DNA of 64,000 nt, from positions 434,001 to 498,000 of the forward strand of contig JARUPY010000434.1 in assembly GCA_029817715.1 (NCBI GenBank), written 5' to 3'. Made by a program: the position numbers and the translations under genes. Numbering within the stretch: position 1 is the first letter of the stretch; every line of letters starts with the position of its first letter. Below the pieces are notes generated by a model. The model did not search any database. It was not told the origin of the DNA and saw only the letters and a program-made list of their open reading frames with translations. Of this stretch, positions 56,646-64,000 are shown piece by piece. Source of the DNA: Melastoma dodecandrum (lineage: Eukaryota; Streptophyta; Magnoliopsida; Myrtales; Melastomataceae).

Positions 56646-58050
56646 AATGTTGTTTCCAGATAAGTCCGACAATTTAGTGCATTTGATGTGGTTGCCTCTC
56701 ATAGCTGATTTTGAACATATTGGAACATATAGTTGGGGAAGTGTCTGCTTAACATGGTTATACCGTAGTCTATGTAAGGCCACAGATCGTAGGGCATCCC
56801 ATGTTTCTAGTGTACTGAACTTTCTATAAGTTTGGGCGTGGGATCGATTTTCTCATATTGCCCCTCTTAGGCATCAAATAGTTTATGTTGCCAGTATGCC
56901 TTTGATTTACAGATGACAAGGGGCAATGAATATTCGTACTGTATCGACACATGTGTTGTCATCTTATAGGAAAGCACCTGATAGATAGAGTCGTGATCAG
57001 GTACATAACGACACACTTGATTTCAATTACCTAGCTCATTAAGGTGGTAATATTGCATTTGTATTGTTTAGGTTCTTTGGCATCCGTATACGGATCAGCT
57101 ACTTGCTATGCTCCCTGAATATTGTTCGAATGGAAGGGATTCTTGACATGCTAGAGTGCCCCAAGTGTGTTTCCACATTGTTGAGTGGCACTTCCCCAAT
57201 AGAGTTATACGTCAATTCGGAGATTATCAACTGGTTCTTGGGCAATGCGACACTCAGAAGCTCCTACATAAGATTGATTTGCGCGGCAAATCAATGAACG
57301 ACCAGGTTGAAATTCATCAACAATATGTGGAAATGTGAAATGATCGTATGTCTCGAATTGTGCCTTATCATTGGGAAACCAACGTGCAGTATGCTGAATG
57401 GTATTCAAGGCGCAGTCGGCTGTACATTTCACATACCAGTGTGATGTTTGGTACCTTGGTAAGTAATGCGTGCTATGTGCTTTTCTTTATTTGTTGAACA
57501 ATACTTAATCACTCCTATTTTCTCACCGATGAAGAAGATAAGTAAGATTAAACTTAGAGCAGCCCAACCTGAAGAGGTCATGAGTCTCGCTGACGATGGT
57601 ACGAGCTAGTTGACTTGGTACTCGCCAGTACGACTATATGGACGACGGGGTGGATTGGAGGACCAGCCGGACATTGAGCAACAACCTGAAGTAGGGAACG
57701 GAGAAGCTAAAATGGATATCGAGGATGAAGATTATCAAGGGGGATGGATGACTATCAAAGAGGTGTTATGGAGTATTAAGAAGAGGGAATGATGATATCT
57801 TAGGTCCGACAACTTACGCCAACTGACTCGGGATACGATTACATGGAGCAACCATCTACATCTATTCCACCAACACCTCTCAAGGGCCCGAGAGCTTCCA
57901 TTTCCCGGAGGATGATCAACCGGTCTCTCAGGTAACATGGCGCTTTTCAGGGTCTTCCTCGCTCCAGGAAGAGGTTGCAGTTCGTCAATCGCCACTGCAA
58001 GTTCACCGTTACTCAAGAAGAATCAGAGGTCGTGAAGGGAGAGGTTGAAT
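56640..58050 (+). pseudogene. Plant mobile domain gene (transposon-type), N-terminally truncated
   Basis: Begins inside the domain: DKSDNLVHLMWLPLIADFE, SWGSVCLTWLYRSLCKAT, then after stops VWAWDRFSHIAPLR, and near 57070-57430 in another frame VLWHPYTDQLLAMLPEYC, FHIVEWHFPNRVIRQFGDYQ, LHKIDLRGKS and HWETNVQYAEWYSRR. These are the hallmark blocks of transposon PMD proteins. A low-complexity C-terminal tail follows to about 58050. TAA near 56827 and other stops show it is dead. Confidence 0.8.
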
Positions 58051-58249
58051 GACTAGATTAGTTTAGTTAGTCTTGTTTGGTGTTGTGGACTAGACTTGTC
58101 GTTTCTTCGAATGCTTTTCATGTATTAGATGATAATTTCATTTTATGATGTTTTGGATGATAGTGAAGTCAATTATGTTTGGTGTTGTGTAGTTTTATTT
58201 TATGGTGTTGAATGTGTAAACGGCAGGTTGACGAAGGCTAGTTTGTTGG

Positions 58250-58625
58250 GTTGTTTGGTGTCCAAGCAAACTCGTGGTCGGCAAACGCGACTTTTTCTTA
58301 GACTCGCAGTTTCCAACCGCGACTTTAGGAGGCTTCGAGAAATTTCATATAAGACCGGGTTATTTGGTGTCTGAGCAACCTCACGGTTGGCAAATGCGAC
58401 TCTTCCTAGAAGTCATGGTTAGTGACCGCGAATTTATTGGGGTATGGAAGTCGGGGTTGCGAAACGCGAGTTTATGTATTTTACATAAATTCGCGTTTGG
58501 TGACATCAATTTTATAAAAAAATACTAACTCGCGTTTGGAAACTTTAAGTTATATGTAATTCGAAAGTCGTGGTTATCAAACACGACTTTGCGGCTGTAA
58601 ATTGAGTATTTACGAACTTAAAACC
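58250..58625 (-). repeat. Right terminal inverted repeat of the Mutator-like element
   Basis: Inverted partner of 53681-54054; outer end GTATTTACGAACTTAAAACC. The same AACCGCGA / CGCGAGTT units occur. It is more decayed than the left repeat at CG sites (many CG to TG or CA changes), as expected under cytosine methylation. Confidence 0.88.
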
Positions 58626-58959
58626 GCCGACAATATCTTTTGAAAACTTTATATACGTATTATATATTCAATATATTCAATATTTGGTGATGTTGTTTTC
58701 CGGGAATTGTCGGCATCCTCGTCACGGTTGTCCTAAAATTCTTAATAAATAAAGAAATTGAAAGAAAAACCCAGAGGAAAAATCTCGTTTCCCAGATTTT
58801 CGAATTTCTAAATCTCCATTTTAGTCTGCTCACAATGCAGATCCCTTTGAGCCCTGCTTTATCAAATCCCACCACCAAAAATCGGATTTTTCTCCCCTTT
58901 CCCTGCTACCCGAATCCTCTTTTCGCTTTTGGGTGAAGGAAGTGGCCCAACGGAAGAAG

Positions 58960-60242
58960 ATGACCCTCGAGTCCCAGCATCATCACAGTCAGCAGGAGGA
59001 GGTGATTTTGTGCTAAAAGCTTGTTGTTGGTTTCAATGGCGCTGTTCAAATTTGTGGATTTGGTCTGAGAGTTGTGGGTTTTAGCTGTTCAAGGACTTGT
59101 CCTGTTGGTGTTGACTGCAGGAGCAATGCGTTAATCGCTTGCTGATTTACATGAATTCGGGTTCTTTTGGTGGTTGTTCATGTGGCTGGTCTTCGTTCAT
59201 TGCTTTATCCATGATTAGTTTTCCTGTTTTTGGTTCAATCTCGCCCGGAGCGAAGGGACCAATGAATGCTGTGTAACTTGTGAATTTGTTCTTCTGACGT
59301 TGGCATATCTGAAATTTTTCTTCTGAGATGTTAGCATTCTTGTGCTCTTCATAGCCATTGACTTCCCGATGTAGTGCCAAGGTTTGTGCCATTTAGCCTT
59401 GGAGGAGGAGGAGGATCTGGAAGCGCGGCCTGTTCTTTGTTTAGTGGAAGTTGAACAATGTGGGAGCGGGAGTTTTGTGGACTCCGATGTGTACATTGAT
59501 GACTGCATCAAAGTCGAAGTGGAGACTGCAGATAAGGATTATTCTCCCTGCATAGTTTTAGATATTGCGCAAGAAATTTCACGGACTACTCAGAGGGTAG
59601 GCGATCATCAAGGAAATGTAAATGGCAACAATCTACTGGCAGTACGTTTGCTGGTTGTGTGAAACATAAATGGAGCTGTGGTTTGGGGTGTTTCTTAAAT
59701 TACAATATGTCGGATTGCAGAATGTGCAGAAGATATTTCAGAGGCAGGCTAGCTTGAAAACAGGTATTTGAACTTTCCATGTCCTTTCTCCTTGATGACC
59801 AAGTAATTTCAACTCAAAAGAAGTGACTGGAATGTAGTTGGATGTTCTGCATCAATCATGTATTTGCATATGTTGTATCATCATTTGATTTTCTGTCATT
59901 TTGCTGATATTCTAACGAGAAAAGTTCGCAGAAAAAGCTGCTACTGAAAAGGCGAGTACTTCCTTAAACAACAAGTGGAGGAAATGCAAGCGTGCTGCAT
60001 CGTTCGATTCCAGAAAAATCGTCATTGTGTTCTCCGTCTTGTAAGTTCTTACTTCTTCGCCCATTTTCCTAAAACGCATGCCAAGCAGAGTAATGTGTTT
60101 CTTGTTTCCTGCGATTTCGATGTCAATTTACCAATTTTCGGCAATTTTATTTGGCTGCAGGTCTAGTTTAGGTACTCTGATTCTCATCTACCTCACGCTG
60201 AGAGTAAAGCTGAGTGGCGATGGACACGCACGTACCTCATGA
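58960..60242 (+). CDS. Small plant-specific tail-anchored membrane protein, 5 exons
   Basis: Predicted exons 58960-59001, 59375-59641, 59721-59763, 59932-60040 and 60161-60242; phases join to 180 codons plus stop. N-terminus HHHHSQQEE, an acidic variable middle (GSGSFVDSDVYIDDCIKVE), then a conserved block NVQKIFQRQASLKTG, a basic segment NKWRKCKRAASFDSRK, and one membrane span near the C-terminus (IVIVFSVLSSLGTLILIYL) with a short tail. I recall similar uncharacterised proteins across seed plants with the same QRQ-SL and SFDSRK blocks, but know no function. The first exon is the least certain: acceptor GATGTAG at 59374 and the start are inferred from phase and composition. No clear defect. 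Confidence 0.75.
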
Positions 60243-60650
60243 CTGTGGTAATTCTCCATCATCTGGGCGTCACCCCATTTTGTGGAAAAGCAGAGAAAGA
60301 TTGCATGTCTCGCCGTTATACTCAAAACATTCTTTAATCCTGGGGTAACTGCTGTAATTCCTTCCATGTATATAAAAATCCCTCCGTTATTGCTTTCTGA
60401 TTACCTGTATATCAACAAATCTGCAAAATGTTTTCGTCTGCAGAACTTGCAGAACCACAACCGAGATTTCTCTATATCGAAGAACCAAAGAAATTGAAAA
60501 CTAAACAAACCTTCTAAATGTCTCGACTGCTCAAATCATGGCTACATAATTTTGTCTAAACTGCAATTTATCTATCACTGACAAGGAACACGAAAAGAAC
60601 CAGATGAAAGCAACTGCTCTGTCCTTCCAGTCATTAAGTACAGAAAGATC
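60243..60650. other. Short convergent intergenic region
   Basis: 3' ends of the plus-strand membrane protein gene and the minus-strand RabH1 gene face each other. No further gene. Confidence 0.6.
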
Positions 60651-62714
<2,064 letters not shown>

Positions 62715-63678
62715 CTAAGGTTCTTTCTTCTTGACTCTGTAGAGATATTTCTGGTGAATCGCGATGCTGCCAACGACCAGCAGGAGAGCCACTAGACAAT
62801 CATGAGAAGGCGGTTTCCCTTTAAAAATGGAACTGGAGGAGCGCCGTGACCAGCAGGGCAGAGACAATGACAAAACCCTTAATCCAAGTTCGAGATGAGA
62901 GTATAGCATAGGTATTCATTTGGATGAAAAGCATTTGTCCAGAAAAATGCATGGCTAGATAGAGAAAAAATGGATATATCACAACATTAGCCACACATGA
63001 AAAATTACCTTCCGGACACCACCGGCATTGCTTGTGAGTAGGCCAACAAGAATGCCACCAACAGCATTAGACGAAACCGGGATCTGTGTAAACACAAACA
63101 GCAGTTGAAAAGAAAACTGATGAGAATAGTCCCCTTATACAAATGTATATCTCTCTATTTCTTAACAGGCGCAGAAAATGTGGCATATTTTTGTAGATTA
63201 AGAAGGGAAATCTATGTACGCTTAAAGGAGCATGCTGTACCTGAAGCAAAGGTCGTGAAAGCACTTCGATCCCACATGTTCCAATCTCAGATTCGGACAA
63301 AAAAAGCCCGGATAGATTGTTCTACACTCAACCCATAGAGAGCAAGATAGCTACTGTGAAACAATATTACTACAGCGGAAATTAAGCCAAACAATGATTC
63401 ACGAAGAGCAATCAATCCCAGTATTTACATCTATTCATCTCTTTGTCACACCATCAGAAGCACTTTAACCCCTTCTTCCACAAATATGAAATTATAGCTC
63501 CATGTATCAATGGAGGAGAAGAAAATAATACTTACAGAAGTCAACGGAGTTCAACCGAAAAGAATCCATATTTCCTTATGGCTTCCCCGTCAGGAGACTT
63601 GAGGGCGCTGACCAACAAGGAGAGGCATCCCCCAACACACATTTCAATTGTCATCAGGTATGACGAATGCTTCCTGAC
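62715..63678 (-). pseudogene. ROCK1-like nucleotide-sugar transporter (CMP-sialic acid transporter family), 3' part, broken
   Basis: Three 3' exons on the minus strand: 63678-63536 (HSSYLMTIEM, LLVSALKSPDGEAIRKYGFF), 63083-63009 (IPVSSNAVGGILVGLLTSNA GGVRK) and 62877-62715 (GFVIVSALLVTALLQF, KGKPPSHDCLVALLLV, KYLYRVKKKEP). Splice sites are conserved, but the first exon has a lost base and a TGA where the family has Trp (near 63555), and the last exon has one extra T in a T run at 62823-62827. The family transports UDP-GlcNAc/GalNAc or related sugars across ER/Golgi membranes. Upstream exons are missing in the window; foreign repeat-like DNA begins about 60 bp away. Probably dead. Confidence 0.8.
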
Positions 63679-63739
63679 CTGTTTAAAAGGGGGAAGGAAT
63701 CAGCTAGAGTGGAGAAGTCCTCGGAAGCGAGTCGAATCG

Positions 63740-64000
63740 GATCCAAGTTAACGAAAAATAAAAAAGGAAAATAATTTACGTGGTTCGGTCAATCGACCTA
63801 CGTCAACGAACGGAGAAGAAGATTTCACTATATTATATATAGTACAAACTTTAGGTTGAAACCCTCTCTAACCCCATCGACCTACCCGAGTATAAGATCC
63901 CGTCTCCCTATAAGAAATAACCCCAAAGTGTTTCCCGTGTTTCCCCAACACACCCTTTCTTTACCGCCGTACTCTTTGCACTCATGTATCCCTGTTCTAT
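63740..64000. mobile_element. Probable LTR-retrotransposon end beside the transporter pseudogene
   Basis: TTTACGTGGTTCGGTCAATC at about 63776-63795, then ACCTACGTC and downstream AACCCTCTCTAACCCC, wording typical of copia-type LTR/R-U5 regions and related repeats in plants. TATA-like ATTATATATAG near 63832. The rest lies outside the window, so borders are unknown. Confidence 0.35.

Larger units (their letters stand above)
53681..58625 (+). mobile_element. Mutator-like element with long terminal inverted repeats, carrying transposase and plant-mobile-domain remnants
   Basis: Inverted repeats of about 370 bp bound a 4.9-kb unit: left 53681-54054, right about 58250-58625. Inside, on the plus strand, lie a MURA N-terminal part, then a PMD gene part, both broken, and a solo LTR inserted near the left repeat. 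No matching 9-bp target duplication was found at the borders I chose, so the outer ends may be off by a few bases. Confidence 0.82.

Overview
The window is nuclear DNA from a flowering plant. It has GT-AG introns, plant-only gene families (a CAMTA factor, an LRR-II receptor kinase, a RabH1 GTPase and a Gnk2/DUF26 secreted protein) and plant-type transposons (Ty1/copia and Ty3/gypsy LTR elements, Mutator-like elements with FAR1, ULP1 or plant-mobile-domain cargo, and hAT). AT-rich introns and spacers suggest a non-grass angiosperm. I cannot name the species.

Layout. 1-4298: 3' half of a SIRE-like Ty1/copia element with its 1.85-kb LTR. 4299-6915: AT-rich spacer with a 106-bp tandem duplication and a possible CACTA end. 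6916-10060: decayed second copia element, abutting a decayed Ty3/gypsy polyprotein (10118-11944). 13757-19270: FAR1-type Mutator transposase and, tail to tail, a broken multi-exon ULP1-like gene. 19957-20832: a striking GTAC-rich imperfect palindrome about 1 kb upstream of an intact 11-exon receptor kinase gene (21780-25729). 26737-27563: hAT element with a perfect 8-bp target duplication. 27619-28026: intact Gnk2-like gene; its dead paralogue lies at 36415-36720. Between them is a minus-strand Ty3/gypsy element that has lost RT to integrase and carries an antisense plant-mobile-domain ORF. 37292-43369: 13-exon CAMTA gene, resolved exon by exon (998 codons). 44018-50628: complete, young Ty1/copia element with near-identical LTRs, one long ORF and an unusual leader; it sits inside an older gypsy RT remnant (43776-44017 and 50634-51760). 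53681-58625: Mutator-like element with long inverted repeats, a transposase/mobile-domain chimera and a solo LTR inside it. 58960-60242: small tail-anchored protein gene. 60651-61908: RabH1/Rab6 gene. 62715-63678: pseudogene of a ROCK1-like nucleotide-sugar transporter.

Five genes look intact: the receptor kinase, the Gnk2-like gene, CAMTA, the small membrane protein and RabH1. They are unrelated housekeeping or signalling genes, not a pathway cluster; most other recognisable sequence is nested transposons.

The most unusual object is the young copia element. Its Gag reading frame has a credible start codon inside the 5' LTR, joined in frame through a predicted 911-bp intron. That intron removes the primer-binding site, a CCGCAGCTGCGG minisatellite and three tandem copies of a hairpin whose stems differ in sequence but stay paired. 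This would separate a translatable spliced RNA from an unspliced genomic RNA that alone carries the hairpins.
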